Assembly: GCA_001873105.1 (NCBI GenBank)
Contig: MNYN01000051.1
Coordinates: 17,090-81,089, forward strand
DNA: 64,000 nt
DNA from: Flavobacteriaceae bacterium CG2_30_34_30
GTDB taxonomy: Bacteria; Bacteroidota; Bacteroidia; Flavobacteriales; Flavobacteriaceae
Reading direction: 5' to 3'
Below, in pieces: positions 7,651 to 17,215 of this stretch (positions within the stretch are counted from its first letter, which is position 1; each line of letters starts with the position of its first letter). The notes under the pieces are model-generated. The model was not told where the DNA came from. It worked only from the letters and a program-made list of their open reading frames with translations, and searched no databases. The position numbers and the translations under genes were made by a program.

Positions 7651-9258
7651 ATGAAAAAAATTACTTTTTGTTTGTTTGCTATACTAGGTATAACAAATTT
7701 TACCCTTGCTCAAGTTAGTTTTACTTCTCAAAGTATTGCCACTACAGGTCAATATAGCATTTGTGCTGTAGATATGAATGGCGATTATCTGGATGATATT
7801 GTTTCTGTATCCGCCACTAATATTCAAATATTCTATCAAAATTTAGATGGAACGTTCGCCGAAACAAATATCACAACAACCCCTGCTGATTATTTGCCTT
7901 CTTGGAGTATTGCCGCCGGCGATTTAACCGGGAACGGACATAATGATTTACTTTATGGCGGAGGTAGCGGTGTAACCTTTATGATAGCAAATGGAGATGG
8001 TACCGCCTATACCGAAGTATCCGGTCCTGAATTTGTTTTTTCGCAACGATCTAACTTTGTAGATATAAATAATGATGGTCATCTGGATGCTTTTGTTTGC
8101 CACGATGTTGCCCCTAATGTATATTATATCAATGATGGATTAGGTAATTTAACCTTCAACCAAGGTGGAATAGGCGATTATCCTTCAGGAGGACATTATG
8201 GGTCTCTTTGGGTAGATTATAATAATGATGGAGATATAGACATGTTTATGGCAAAATGTGGTGGTGAACCCGCAAGAAGAACCAACCAACTCTTTAAAAA
8301 TAATGGCGATGGAACTTTTACTAATGTGGCAGTGGAAGCAGGACTAGATGATTTAATTCAAACTTGGTCTGCTGCAGTAGGGGACTTTGATAACGACGGG
8401 CATATGGACATGCTTGTAGGAGCAAGTTCTTTTGCCGATGGTGGTCACAAATTAATGCGTAATAATGGCGATGGTACTTTTTCTGACGTAACGGCAGGAT
8501 CTGGATTTGATATTTTTAACGGCACAAGCGTTGAGCACGCTACCTATGATTTTAATAATGATGGATATCTTGACATTTTTGGAAATTCAAACTCTGTCTT
8601 TATTAACAATGGCGATTTCACCTTTACACTAGTTGCGGTTCCTTTTTCAGGTGCTGCTGTTGGCGATTTTAATAATGACGGCTCATTAGATACTTTTAGA
8701 AATGGAACTATTTTTTATAATACCGGGAATGCAAACAACTGGATTACAATAAATACACAAGGTGTTCAAAGTAATTTAAATGGTATTGGTGCACGCATAG
8801 AAGTGTATAGTGCATTAGGCACACAAATTAGAGACGTTAGAAGCGGTGAAGGATTCAAATATATGAGTTCCTTAAACACGCATTTTGGTATTGGTTTAGA
8901 CACCCAAATAGATCAAATTATCATAAGATGGCCGTCTGGCATTGTTGATGTGATTGAAAATCCGCAAATAAACGCCTCTTTTTTAGCCATTGAAGGAGAA
9001 CATATATTAGGAACAAATGACCAAACTATTTCTACTGTTTCTTTGTTTCCTAATCCAACTAATGACCAGCTTAATATAAACTATAAAGGAGCTTTAATAG
9101 GTTCTATAGCTACCATATATGATGTTTCCGGAAGAAGTATCCATTCAGAAATAATAGAGGATAATTCTATAAATGTGAAAAATTTAAGTGCAGGCACTTA
9201 TTTTTTAAACTTAAATGTAGAAGGAAAATCAACTACGCTGCGTTTTATTAAAAAATAG
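7651..9258 (+). CDS. FG-GAP/VCBS beta-propeller protein with ASPIC/UnbV and T9SS sorting domain
   Basis: A secreted 535-aa protein. A signal peptide ends near NFTLAQ (about residue 20). Repeated calcium-binding loops of the DxNxDGxxD type follow (DMNGDYLDD, DINNDGHLD, DYNNDGDID, DFDNDGHMD, DFNNDGYLD), forming an FG-GAP propeller. An ASPIC/UnbV-like domain lies near residues 375-430 (RSGEGFKYMSS and IIRWPSGIVD). The last ~75 residues are a type A T9SS sorting domain (LFPNPTNDQLNI, GTYFLNL, ending in KK). It is expected to be secreted or surface-attached. It probably works with the upstream cytochrome; pairing of such genes is known, but the role is not. Confidence 0.88.
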   Translation: MKKITFCLFAILGITNFTLAQVSFTSQSIATTGQYSICAVDMNGDYLDDIVSVSATNIQIFYQNLDGTFAETNITTTPADYLPSWSIAAGDLTGNGHNDLLYGGGSGVTFMIANGDGTAYTEVSGPEFVFSQRSNFVDINNDGHLDAFVCHDVAPNVYYINDGLGNLTFNQGGIGDYPSGGHYGSLWVDYNNDGDIDMFMAKCGGEPARRTNQLFKNNGDGTFTNVAVEAGLDDLIQTWSAAVGDFDNDGHMDMLVGASSFADGGHKLMRNNGDGTFSDVTAGSGFDIFNGTSVEHATYDFNNDGYLDIFGNSNSVFINNGDFTFTLVAVPFSGAAVGDFNNDGSLDTFRNGTIFYNTGNANNWITINTQGVQSNLNGIGARIEVYSALGTQIRDVRSGEGFKYMSSLNTHFGIGLDTQIDQIIIRWPSGIVDVIENPQINASFLAIEGEHILGTNDQTISTVSLFPNPTNDQLNINYKGALIGSIATIYDVSGRSIHSEIIEDNSINVKNLSAGTYFLNLNVEGKSTTLRFIKK

Positions 9259-9274
9259 AATCATTTTGAAAACC

Positions 9275-9309
9275 AAAAAACCCTTTGATGCAAATCAAAG
9301 GGTTTTTTT
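9275..9309. terminator. Bidirectional terminator between convergent genes
   Basis: A 15-bp perfect inverted repeat, AAAAAACCCTTTGAT with ATCAAAGGGTTTTTT, flanks a 4-nt loop. It has A and T runs on both sides and sits between the plus-strand T9SS gene and the minus-strand prolyl oligopeptidase, so it can serve both. Confidence 0.9.
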
Positions 9310-9326
9310 GTACATACAAATACATC

Positions 9327-11456
9327 TTATTTTAAAGGCAACTCTTTATAACCCATATTGTAAAAAATAAATCCAAAAACATCTGCATTAAAATCAATTG
9401 TTTTAGAAACAGGCGTACCAGCTCCGTGTCCCGCATCTACTTCAATGCGAATTAGTTTTGGAGAAATGCCATTATCCTTAGCTTGTAAAGCAGCAGCATA
9501 TTTAAATGAATGTGCAGGCACTACACGATCATCATGGTCGCCTGTGGTTACCATTATGGCAGGGTATGCCACTCCTTCTTTAACATTGTGCACAGGCGAA
9601 TATGCTTTTAAATATTGAAACATCTCTTTACTGTCTGCCGATGTGCCATAATCATAAGCCCATCCAGCTCCTGCTGTAAAAGTGTGGTAACGCAACATGT
9701 CCATAACACCCACTTGAGGAATACCGACTTTAAATAAATCAGGGCGTTGATTCATAACAGCTCCTACTAATAAACCACCATTAGATGCACCGCGAACCGC
9801 TAAATAATTACTGGAAGTATATTTTTTAGCAATTAAATATTCTGCTGCAGCAATAAAGTCATCAAATACATTCTGTTTGTTTAATTGGATGCCTGCATCA
9901 TGCCATTTTCTACCGTATTCACCACCTCCACGAATATTAGGAACAGCATAAACACCTCCTTGTTCCATCCAAACGGCATTGGTGATAGAAAAACTTGGCG
10001 TTAAACTTATGTTGAAACCCCCATAACCATAAAGAATAGTTGGGTTGTTTCCATCTAGGGTCAATCCTTTTTTATGCGTGATAATCATCGGTATTTTTGT
10101 GCCATCTTTAGAAGTATAAAATACTTGATTTGATTCATAATCCTCCGGATTGAAATCTATTTTTGGGTTCCAAAATAGTTCTGAATCACCACTTTTTGGT
10201 TCTAAACTATAAATAGTAGCAGGGGTATTATAATTGGAGAAAGAATAATAAAGTACCTCGTCTTCTTTTTTCCCTCTAAAACCACTGGCAGTTCCAACTC
10301 CCGGAAGTACTATTTCTCTTATTTGATTTCCTTCATAATCATATTGAAATACTTTAGAGATGGCATCTACCATATAGCTGGCAAAAAAGAAACCACTTCC
10401 TTTAGAAGGACTTAAAACATATTCGGTTTCAGGTATAAAATCTTCCCAGTTTTCCATTCCCGGATTTGTCGCATCAACGGTAATAATTCGTTGGTTTGGA
10501 GCATTTAAATTGGTTACCACATAAAGTTTGCTTTTATTGTTTTCAAGCACATAGGAGGAGAAATCAAATCCGGTTATTAAAGGAATAACCTTTCCATCTT
10601 TTTGTTCTAAATCTATCAAGTATAATTCATTACCACTGGTAGAAACCGATCTAGAAATAATTAAATACCGATTGTCTTCGGTAACAGTTCCACCTATATA
10701 ACGTCCTTTTTCTGAATCTTTTTTTCCAAAAACTATTGCATCCTCTTTTTGGGCAGTCCCTATTTTATGAAAATATAATTTATGTTCTGCAGTTTTGGCA
10801 GATAGTTGACTTCCTTTTGGTTTGTCGTATGTGGAATAATAGAACCCCTCATCTCCTTTCCAAGACAAATCGGAAAACTTTAAATCTTTTAAAGAATCTC
10901 CTATAATGTTTTTTGTTTCTACATCTATAACTACCACTTTTCGCCAGTCACTGCCGCCTTCTGAAATGGAATAGGCAGCTAATTTTCCGCTTTTAGAAAA
11001 ACTCAAATCGTCTAATGAGGTAGTGCCATCTTTAGAAAAAGTGTTTGGATCCAGAAAAATTTCCTCTGTATCCCCTTTTTTCTTATATACTACATAATGG
11101 TTTTGAAGGCCGTCGTTTTTGTAATAAAAAGTGTTCTCTCCCTCTACAAATGGGGAACTGATTTTCTCGTAATTCCAAAGTGCAGATAAACGATTTTTCA
11201 ACGCCTCACGATACGAAATTTGGTTTAAGTAACCAAAGGTTACTTCGTTTTGGGCTTTTACCCAAGCTCCGGTTTGTTCAGAGCGATCATCTTCCAGCCA
11301 TCGGTATGGGTCTTTTACTACCTCGCCAAAATAGGTGTCTGTGCTGTCCACTAGCTTTGTTTCAGGATAATCCAATGTAATAACGGTTTCTTTTTTATCC
11401 TCTTTACAACCCAAAAAAAAGGAGGAGGTGAGCACAAGAATTAATATGTTTCTCAT
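9327..11456 (-). CDS. Prolyl oligopeptidase family serine peptidase (S9A), lipoprotein
   Basis: Cleaves peptides after proline. The 709-aa protein has a lipoprotein signal (SSFFLGCKED, Cys about 17), the S9A N-terminal pattern PETKLVDSTDTYFG..DPYRWLED, a seven-bladed propeller region, and a C-terminal alpha/beta hydrolase. The nucleophile serine is in GASNGGLLVG, the acidic residue in TGDHDDRVVPAHS and the catalytic histidine in DAGHGAG. The lipid anchor places it in the periplasm or outer membrane. The family is highly conserved in Flavobacteriaceae. It is downstream of the DoxX-like gene by about 48 bp on the same strand. Confidence 0.93.
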   Translation of the reverse strand: MRNILILVLTSSFFLGCKEDKKETVITLDYPETKLVDSTDTYFGEVVKDPYRWLEDDRSEQTGAWVKAQNEVTFGYLNQISYREALKNRLSALWNYEKISSPFVEGENTFYYKNDGLQNHYVVYKKKGDTEEIFLDPNTFSKDGTTSLDDLSFSKSGKLAAYSISEGGSDWRKVVVIDVETKNIIGDSLKDLKFSDLSWKGDEGFYYSTYDKPKGSQLSAKTAEHKLYFHKIGTAQKEDAIVFGKKDSEKGRYIGGTVTEDNRYLIISRSVSTSGNELYLIDLEQKDGKVIPLITGFDFSSYVLENNKSKLYVVTNLNAPNQRIITVDATNPGMENWEDFIPETEYVLSPSKGSGFFFASYMVDAISKVFQYDYEGNQIREIVLPGVGTASGFRGKKEDEVLYYSFSNYNTPATIYSLEPKSGDSELFWNPKIDFNPEDYESNQVFYTSKDGTKIPMIITHKKGLTLDGNNPTILYGYGGFNISLTPSFSITNAVWMEQGGVYAVPNIRGGGEYGRKWHDAGIQLNKQNVFDDFIAAAEYLIAKKYTSSNYLAVRGASNGGLLVGAVMNQRPDLFKVGIPQVGVMDMLRYHTFTAGAGWAYDYGTSADSKEMFQYLKAYSPVHNVKEGVAYPAIMVTTGDHDDRVVPAHSFKYAAALQAKDNGISPKLIRIEVDAGHGAGTPVSKTIDFNADVFGFIFYNMGYKELPLK

Positions 11457-11504
11457 TTGTAGAATTTTTGATTGCTACAAATTTAGGAAAAAAAAGAAGC
11501 ATAT

Positions 11505-11879
11505 TTAATGAAAAAGCGGGGTATATCGAGGCCAATGTTTATAAATTAGAAGAATATTAAGAATTACAACTAACAAGGCTCCAAATATATTGGGAATATC
11601 TAAAAACATATGAAAGAGCAATATATTAATGGAAATAGGAACCAAGAGTAAAAGGGCAAAGGCAACCCATTTATTCAAGAGCAGAAGAATACTAACCACT
11701 ACTTCAATGACGCCAACAAAAGGAAGAACATAACCGGTTGCGTTTAGTGAGCTCATAAACTCAGCTGCGTGTTCAGGGAGTTCAGGCATTGGCAAAAAAA
11801 ATAAAAACTTATTTAAGCCGAAAACAAATAAAATTAGAGCTAGTAAAAAACGAAGAATCTTGGTGAAATTAGAGTTCAT
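11505..11879 (-). CDS. DoxX-like small membrane protein
   Basis: A 124-aa protein with four predicted transmembrane segments (about residues 8-28, 49-68, 70-87 and 92-112) and the early FGLNKFLFF segment typical of DoxX-like/DUF4870-style proteins. The exact subfamily is uncertain and the physiological function is unknown. It lies alone between asd and the prolyl oligopeptidase gene on the same strand, with about 85 bp to asd, so cotranscription is possible but not shown. Confidence 0.7.
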   Translation of the reverse strand: MNSNFTKILRFLLALILFVFGLNKFLFFLPMPELPEHAAEFMSSLNATGYVLPFVGVIEVVVSILLLLNKWVAFALLLLVPISINILLFHMFLDIPNIFGALLVVILNILLIYKHWPRYTPLFH

Positions 11880-11964
11880 AGGAAGGATGGTTTTTGGTTA
11901 GGAATCTTAATTTTGCTAAAGATAAAATAAAGATAGGAAAACCATTGGAAATAAACAACTTGTA

Positions 11965-12975
11965 CTATAAAGTGACGTCCTTTTTCAAAATTTTATGGTG
12001 AGAAACTAAATATTCTGCTATTTGTATAGCGTTTGTTGCAGCTCCTTTTCTGAGATTATCACTCACAATCCATACATTTAAAGTGTTTGGTTGTGAAGCA
12101 TCTTTTCTAATTCTCCCAACAAAAACATCGTTTTTTCCTTTGGCATAAATAGGCATAGGATAAATGGAAAGCTCCGGATTGTCCTGAACTACAATACCGG
12201 GTGTGTTATGAAGAATAGTCCGGATTTCGGTAACATCAAAATCATTTAAAAATTCAATATTTACAGATTCGCTATGCCCACCAATCACAGGGATTCTTAT
12301 GGCTGTTGCTGTTACTGCAATGGTTTTATCATCAAGTATTTTTTGTGTTTCTCGTACTAACTTCATTTCTTCTTTTGTATATCCGTTTTCTTCAAAAGTA
12401 TCACATTGTGGGATGGCATTTTGGTGTATTGGGTAGGGATATGCCATTTCTCCCTTACAATTTTTATATTCGTTTTCTAATTGATTTACTGCCTTCACCC
12501 CTGTTCCGGTTATAGATTGGTAGGTAGAAACAACGACTCTTTTTATGCCGTATTTTTTATGTAATGGCGCTAATGTCATCACTAACTGTATGGTGGAGCA
12601 GTTAGGGTTTGCTATTATTTTATCGTCAGAAGTTAGTGTGCTTGCATTGATTTCAGGAACAATTAGTTTTTTTGACATATCCATTCGCCATGCAGACGAA
12701 TTGTCTATAACTGTAGTGCCAACTGCTGCAAATTTTGGCGCCCAAGTTAATGAGGTATCACCACCTGCAGAAAATAGTGCAATATCCGGTTTTGCTAATA
12801 CGGCCTCGGCAAGTCCTATAACTTGGTGTTCTTTTCCTAGAAATGAAATTTTCTTTCCAACCGATTTTTCAGAAGCTACCAAAAACAATTCGGAAATCGG
12901 GAAGTTACGTTCTTTTAAAACCTGAAGCATTACCTCACCTACCATACCTGTTGCGCCAACTACTGCTATTTTCAT
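11965..12975 (-). CDS. asd: Aspartate-semialdehyde dehydrogenase
   Basis: Reduces aspartyl phosphate to aspartate semialdehyde for lysine/DAP, threonine and methionine synthesis. The NADP-binding start MKIAVVGATGMVGEVML, the catalytic cysteine in IANPNCSTIQLV (about residue 127) and the active-site histidine region RIPVIGGHSESVNIEF are all present; 336 aa is the family size. The ORF track extends to 13056, but that ATG abuts a -7 box (13058-13065) and would precede the expected +1, so the ATG at 12975 is chosen. DAP supply links it functionally to neighbouring alr (cell wall). Confidence 0.96.
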   Translation of the reverse strand: MKIAVVGATGMVGEVMLQVLKERNFPISELFLVASEKSVGKKISFLGKEHQVIGLAEAVLAKPDIALFSAGGDTSLTWAPKFAAVGTTVIDNSSAWRMDMSKKLIVPEINASTLTSDDKIIANPNCSTIQLVMTLAPLHKKYGIKRVVVSTYQSITGTGVKAVNQLENEYKNCKGEMAYPYPIHQNAIPQCDTFEENGYTKEEMKLVRETQKILDDKTIAVTATAIRIPVIGGHSESVNIEFLNDFDVTEIRTILHNTPGIVVQDNPELSIYPMPIYAKGKNDVFVGRIRKDASQPNTLNVWIVSDNLRKGAATNAIQIAEYLVSHHKILKKDVTL

Positions 12976-13057
12976 AAATTTTCCACCTGCAAACGCGGGG
13001 TGCTCCTTTTTTAAATGGTTTTTTTCTAATCGAAAAGCGTCTTTATAAACATTCAAG

Positions 13058-13065
13058 CAAAGGTA
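13058..13065 (-). promoter_or_regulatory. -7 box upstream of asd
   Basis: On the minus strand TACCTTTG matches TAnnTTTG. It lies about 80 nt upstream of the asd ATG and shows that the longer ORF start in the track is not used. A minus-strand TTG lies 14 nt further upstream, shorter than usual for a -33. Confidence 0.45.
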
Positions 13066-13095
13066 AAAATTACTCCCATCAATTGCTATGAATTT

Positions 13096-13122
13096 AAAAA
13101 AAACCGCTTCTTTTGAAGCGGC
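13096..13122 (-). terminator. Intrinsic terminator after mscL
   Basis: On the minus strand GCCGCTTC, loop AAAA, GAAGCGG and then a long T run form a classic hairpin at the 3' side of mscL, ending the tdk-alr-mscL transcript before asd. Confidence 0.85.
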
Positions 13123-13150
13123 TTTAGGTTAGAATATGTAATGAGCGGTA

Positions 13151-13558
13151 TTATTTTTTTAATAAATCTCTTATTTCTGCTAAAAGTTCTTCTTGCGATG
13201 GACCTTTTGGAGAAGCAGGAGCTTCAACCTTAGGTTTTTTCGTTTTATTATAGGCTTTTACAATAATAAATAAGACAAGACCTACGGTTACTAAATTGAT
13301 AAGTGTATTTATCCAAGAACCATAACGTATGGCATTTTCAGGTATTGTTACAGTTCCATCGCCGGCAACAGAAGCTTCCGTAAGAATTATTTTCAAATCA
13401 GCAAAATCCATGCCCCCTGCAAAATGTCCAACTATTGGCATCATGATGTCGGCTACAAATCCGTTTACCATAAGACCAACTGCACCGGCTAAAATTACCG
13501 CAACAGCAAGATCAATCACGTTGCCGGTCATAATAAAATTCTTAAATTCTTTTAACAT
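13151..13558 (-). CDS. mscL: Large-conductance mechanosensitive channel
   Basis: Homopentameric inner-membrane channel that opens under hypo-osmotic stretch. The 135-aa protein begins MLKEFKNFIMTGNVIDLAVAV with the first transmembrane helix (NVIDLAVAVILAGAVG), a periplasmic loop (about residues 45-78), the second helix (INTLINLVTVGLVLFIIVKA), and a charged C-terminal bundle (EELLAEIRDLLKK). The length and motifs match the family. It lies 59 bp downstream of alr on the same strand and is followed by a terminator. Confidence 0.96.
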   Translation of the reverse strand: MLKEFKNFIMTGNVIDLAVAVILAGAVGLMVNGFVADIMMPIVGHFAGGMDFADLKIILTEASVAGDGTVTIPENAIRYGSWINTLINLVTVGLVLFIIVKAYNKTKKPKVEAPASPKGPSQEELLAEIRDLLKK

Positions 13559-13617
13559 ATAAAAGGGTTTAATGGTTCGTTAGTGAAAAATAAAAATAAA
13601 TTTAAAAATAAAAAAAA

Positions 13618-14727
13618 TTAATACGTAAAAATTCGTTTTACTCTAGGTGAAATCGCTGTAATAATTTCATAAGAAATAGAATGTATTCTAGAAGCAAATT
13701 CTTCGGCGGTTGCATTCTTTTCGCCAAAAACTTGAACTTCATCACCTTCTTCACAGGCTATGTTTGTTATGTCCACCATTAACATATCCATACAAATATT
13801 ACCAATCATTGGCGCTTTTTTTCCGTGAATTGTTACAAACCCATTTCCTTTGCCGTAGGCTCTGTTGATGCCGTCTGCATGCCCCAGAGGAAGAGTAGCG
13901 GTTTTCATTTCTTTTTCTGCAATAAATCCAAAATTATACCCTACACTTTCGCCTTTTCTGATGGTGTGAATTTGTGAAATGATGGTTTTTAAGGTAGCTA
14001 TTGGGCGTAAATTTTTATTTTCTTTCTCGCAGTTGCCAAAACCATAAAGACCAATTCCGCTACGTACCATATTAAATTGTGCATTCGGGAAGTTAAAAAT
14101 TCCGGAAGTGTTTAGCGTATGTCTTAGCGGCGAATAATCAAGTTTACTCATTAAATATTCCGAAGCGGTTTTAAAATCATTAATTTGCTTTTCAGCGAAA
14201 TCTCTATTTTCGATATCCTCACTAGCGGCTAGATGTGAAAAAATGGATTTTATTTTTACCGCTTTTGTTTTAGAAACTGCCTCTAATATAAAGTTAACTT
14301 CATTCGTTGAATACCCAATTCGGTTCATGCCTGTATTTATTTTAAGATGAATAGGATAGTTTTCTAGATTTTCCGACTCCGCAAAAGCAATAAACCGATC
14401 TAACATTAACGGCGAATATATACTGGGCTCTAAGCAATGCTGAACAATTTTATCAAAATTTATCGTTTGTGGATGTAGCACCAAAATAGGGGTTTGCACG
14501 CCGCTTTCACGCAAAATAACACCCTCAGAAGCATAAGCAACTGCAAAATAGTCTATCCCTAATTCTTCTAGTTTTTTGGCGACAACCACACTATCACTTC
14601 CATAAGCGGATGCTTTTACAACCGCCATAAGTTTGGTGCCTTTCTGTAATTTAGAAGTAATGTATTGAAAATTATGTGTCAGAGCACGTAAGTCAATTTC
14701 TAATGTAGTTTCTGTGGCTTTTGGCAT
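13618..14727 (-). CDS. alr: Alanine racemase
   Basis: Converts L- to D-alanine for peptidoglycan. The PLP lysine lies in MAVVKASAYGSD (about residue 38); the motif around it is the fold-III alanine racemase signature. The second catalytic base is the tyrosine in ESVGYNFGF, and GNICMDMLMVD follows near 310. The length of 369 aa is standard. It starts 1 bp after the tdk stop, so it is translated from a tdk-alr transcript that continues to mscL. Confidence 0.96.
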   Translation of the reverse strand: MPKATETTLEIDLRALTHNFQYITSKLQKGTKLMAVVKASAYGSDSVVVAKKLEELGIDYFAVAYASEGVILRESGVQTPILVLHPQTINFDKIVQHCLEPSIYSPLMLDRFIAFAESENLENYPIHLKINTGMNRIGYSTNEVNFILEAVSKTKAVKIKSIFSHLAASEDIENRDFAEKQINDFKTASEYLMSKLDYSPLRHTLNTSGIFNFPNAQFNMVRSGIGLYGFGNCEKENKNLRPIATLKTIISQIHTIRKGESVGYNFGFIAEKEMKTATLPLGHADGINRAYGKGNGFVTIHGKKAPMIGNICMDMLMVDITNIACEEGDEVQVFGEKNATAEEFASRIHSISYEIITAISPRVKRIFTY

Positions 14728-14728
14728 A

Positions 14729-15367
14729 TCAGGTGTGCTTTTTTGAAGAAATTTGTTCCGGGTCGTTCACTTGCATCTTCTTTATTTTTTCATTGAGCAT
14801 GGCTTTGTAGTAGGCGGCTCTGCTTAACGGTTCGTATTCTTCGGTTTCTCCAAGCATCACTAAATTGTCATTAGCAGTTTTCCGAAAACTGTATTGCGCT
14901 AGATTTCCGGTTCTGGTACAAACAGCATGCACTTTAGTAACATATTCGGCTGTTGCCATTAATGCGGGCATCGGACCAAAAGGGTTTCCTTTAAAATCCA
15001 TGTCTAATCCTGCAACAATGACCCGAACGCCCCTGTTAGCAAGATCGTTACAAACTTTAATGATTTCATCATCAAAAAATTGCGCCTCATCAATGCCTAC
15101 GACATCACAATTATCAGCAAGAATAGGAATATTTGCAGCTGCCGGTACAGGAGTAGACCTAATTTCATTACTGTCGTGTGACACAACCATGTCATCATCG
15201 TAACGTTTGTCAATAGCGGGTTTAAAAATTTCTACCCTTTGTTTGGCAAACTGAGCTCGTTTCAGCCTCCGTATCAGCTCTTCTGTCTTCCCGGAAAACA
15301 TAGAGCCACAAATAACTTCAATCCACCCAAATTGCTCTTTCTGATTTACTGTATTTTCGAGAAACAT
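14729..15367 (-). CDS. tdk: Thymidine kinase
   Basis: Phosphorylates thymidine to dTMP in salvage. The P-loop is [15 protein letters not shown] (about residues 20-34), the catalytic glutamate sits in [10 protein letters not shown], and the lasso segment is near 155 ([15 protein letters not shown]). The usual structural-zinc cysteine pairs of type II thymidine kinases are largely missing; only one Cys remains in the lasso region. The length of 212 aa is normal. It heads the minus-strand tdk-alr-mscL run and is divergent from the hypothetical gene at 15469. Confidence 0.95.
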   Translation of the reverse strand: MFLENTVNQKEQFGWIEVICGSMFSGKTEELIRRLKRAQFAKQRVEIFKPAIDKRYDDDMVVSHDSNEIRSTPVPAAANIPILADNCDVVGIDEAQFFDDEIIKVCNDLANRGVRVIVAGLDMDFKGNPFGPMPALMATAEYVTKVHAVCTRTGNLAQYSFRKTANDNLVMLGETEEYEPLSRAAYYKAMLNEKIKKMQVNDPEQISSKKHT

Positions 15368-15468
15368 TTTGTATTTTTCAATGCGAAAACTAATTCTAGT
15401 TTCGTTATCCTTAAGTAGCGTAAATTTATGAAAAACAAAAGTTGCTACACAAATTAATTAATAAAGTT

Positions 15469-16227
15469 ATGAAGAAGCATCTAGAGGAAAAATTACAGCA
15501 TTTAGCAAAAGAAATTTTAGAAAATCAAAACGTCACTAACTACCAAGCTTTGCGAGAAAAAACCTTGGCTTTATATGATTTATTAACCTTACAATTGTAC
15601 GCAGATAAATACATACAAAGCGAAATGGATGAAGAGACAATGGAAGCTATGGATTCAAAAACTTTTGAGCAACAGGGTCAAATAGACGATCCTTTTCCTA
15701 TGGAAACCACGAGGTATGAAGAAAGTTTGGCAGAACCGTTAATAGAAAAAATAAAGGATATCGTAGCACAAATGCCCGATGAAACCCAAGAAATAGATAA
15801 AATGTTAGAAGAAGTGCTTCCACAAAAAAAAGCCGCAAGTAAAGAATTAGAAGATTTTGCGAAAGACTATCAACAAATGCCCACTTTTGAAAGAAAAGAA
15901 CTTCCAAAATCGGATCAGCCTTTTGTGTCACCAAAGGAAGAAAAAGCAGTTTTTACTAAAGATCCAAACAGACCCAAATCCTTAAATGATCGCTTAAACA
16001 ACACCATTAATATAGGTTTAAATGACCGTTTGGCGTTTATAAAGCATCTTTTCAATAATAATGCAGATGAATACCATCGGGTAATCTCGCAATTAACCAC
16101 AATGGACAGTTTTGAAGAAGCTAAAAACTTTTTAGAAACTCTAGTAAAACCAGATTATAATAATTGGTTAGGAAAAGAAATTTATGCAGAACGTTTTGTT
16201 GTAATTATAGAAAAACGATTTAATTAG
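15469..16227 (+). CDS. Conserved acidic hypothetical protein
   Basis: I do not recognise a named family. The 252-aa soluble protein is rich in Glu, Lys, Asp and Gln, with predicted helices in the N-terminal 130 residues (LEEKLQHLAKEILENQN; IKDIVAQMPDETQEIDKMLEEV). A more conserved-looking C-terminal portion contains LNDRLNNTINIGLNDRLAFIKHLF. There is no signal peptide and there are no membrane segments. The track start at 15442 is TTG; ATG 15469 (MKKHLEEK) is chosen. It sits 67 bp upstream of rsmI on the same strand and is divergent from tdk. A cytosolic structural or regulatory role is a guess only. Confidence 0.75.
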   Translation: MKKHLEEKLQHLAKEILENQNVTNYQALREKTLALYDLLTLQLYADKYIQSEMDEETMEAMDSKTFEQQGQIDDPFPMETTRYEESLAEPLIEKIKDIVAQMPDETQEIDKMLEEVLPQKKAASKELEDFAKDYQQMPTFERKELPKSDQPFVSPKEEKAVFTKDPNRPKSLNDRLNNTINIGLNDRLAFIKHLFNNNADEYHRVISQLTTMDSFEEAKNFLETLVKPDYNNWLGKEIYAERFVVIIEKRFN

Positions 16228-16294
16228 CCGGAGTTATGGAGCTATATAGTTTCCATTTAGTTTTATAAACATCATTTTTAAATAAAAATAATAT

Positions 16295-16963
16295 ATGGGT
16301 AAACTTTATTTAGTTCCAACACCAATAGGAAATTTAGAAGACATAACCTTACGCGCCATACGAATTCTTAAAGAAGTGGATGTCATTCTTGCAGAAGACA
16401 CAAGAACCAGCGGGAAACTTTTAAAACAGTATGACATTAGCACTCCCATGCATTCGCACCATATGCATAATGAACACAAAACGGTTGAAAACATAGTAAA
16501 AAGAATGCAAGGAGGTGAAATAGTGGCGCTAATCACCGATGCAGGCACGCCAGCTATAAGCGACCCGGGATTTCTGTTAACACGCGCTTGCGTAGCTGCA
16601 GGAGTTGAAGTAGATTGTCTTCCCGGAGCTACAGCTTTTGTTCCGGCTTTAGTGAACAGTGGATTGCCAAATGATAAATTTGTTTTTGAAGGCTTTTTAC
16701 CGGTAAAAAAAGGACGACAATCTCGTTTGCAAATTTTGGCAGAAGAAACCCGAACCATGATTTTTTATGAATCGCCACACAAACTGGTTAAATCCTTAGC
16801 GCAGTTTGTAGAAATTTTTGGAGAAGAAAGAAAGATATCTGTTTCCAGAGAAATAAGTAAACTTCACGAAGAAACTGTTCGAGGTAGCCTTGCCGAAGTT
16901 TTATTGCATTTTGAAAATAAACCCCCAAAAGGAGAATTAGTAGTGGTTTTGGCAGGAAAATAA
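16295..16963 (+). CDS. rsmI: 16S rRNA (cytidine-1402-2'-O)-methyltransferase
   Basis: SAM-dependent enzyme that 2'-O-methylates C1402 in the ribosomal decoding centre. The N-terminal LYLVPTPIGNLEDITLRA, the LAEDTRTSGKLLKQY segment and ITDAGTPAISDPGFLLTRA (about residues 85-102) are hallmark motifs of the tetrapyrrole-methylase-like RsmI fold. At 222 aa it is the short form without the C-terminal extension of the E. coli protein, as usual in Bacteroidota. It follows the hypothetical gene at 15469 on the same strand. Confidence 0.95.
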   Translation: MGKLYLVPTPIGNLEDITLRAIRILKEVDVILAEDTRTSGKLLKQYDISTPMHSHHMHNEHKTVENIVKRMQGGEIVALITDAGTPAISDPGFLLTRACVAAGVEVDCLPGATAFVPALVNSGLPNDKFVFEGFLPVKKGRQSRLQILAEETRTMIFYESPHKLVKSLAQFVEIFGEERKISVSREISKLHEETVRGSLAEVLLHFENKPPKGELVVVLAGK

Positions 16964-17215
16964 ATAGAAAGTTTTCTTGTTGAATGATTTTCTTGTGTGT
17001 TTATCAAACATTTTACAACATAAATCTCCATTATTATTTAATAATCAAGTAACTTATTTCAAACTCACGTTAAATAGCATTAAAAAAAGCCTTTGATAGT
17101 AGATATTTCGTAAATTGTTATGGTTTTTTAAAAACGGCTACTCCCTGTAACTTTTATTCTAAAATAACCCGGAAAACTTTTTCTTTTTTTATTAAATAAA
17201 ATTCGATTATCAATT

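Noticed and set aside
12976-13056. Longer asd start (27 extra residues)
   Set aside because: The upstream ATG touches a -7 box, and the extra residues precede the canonical MKIAVVGATG start.
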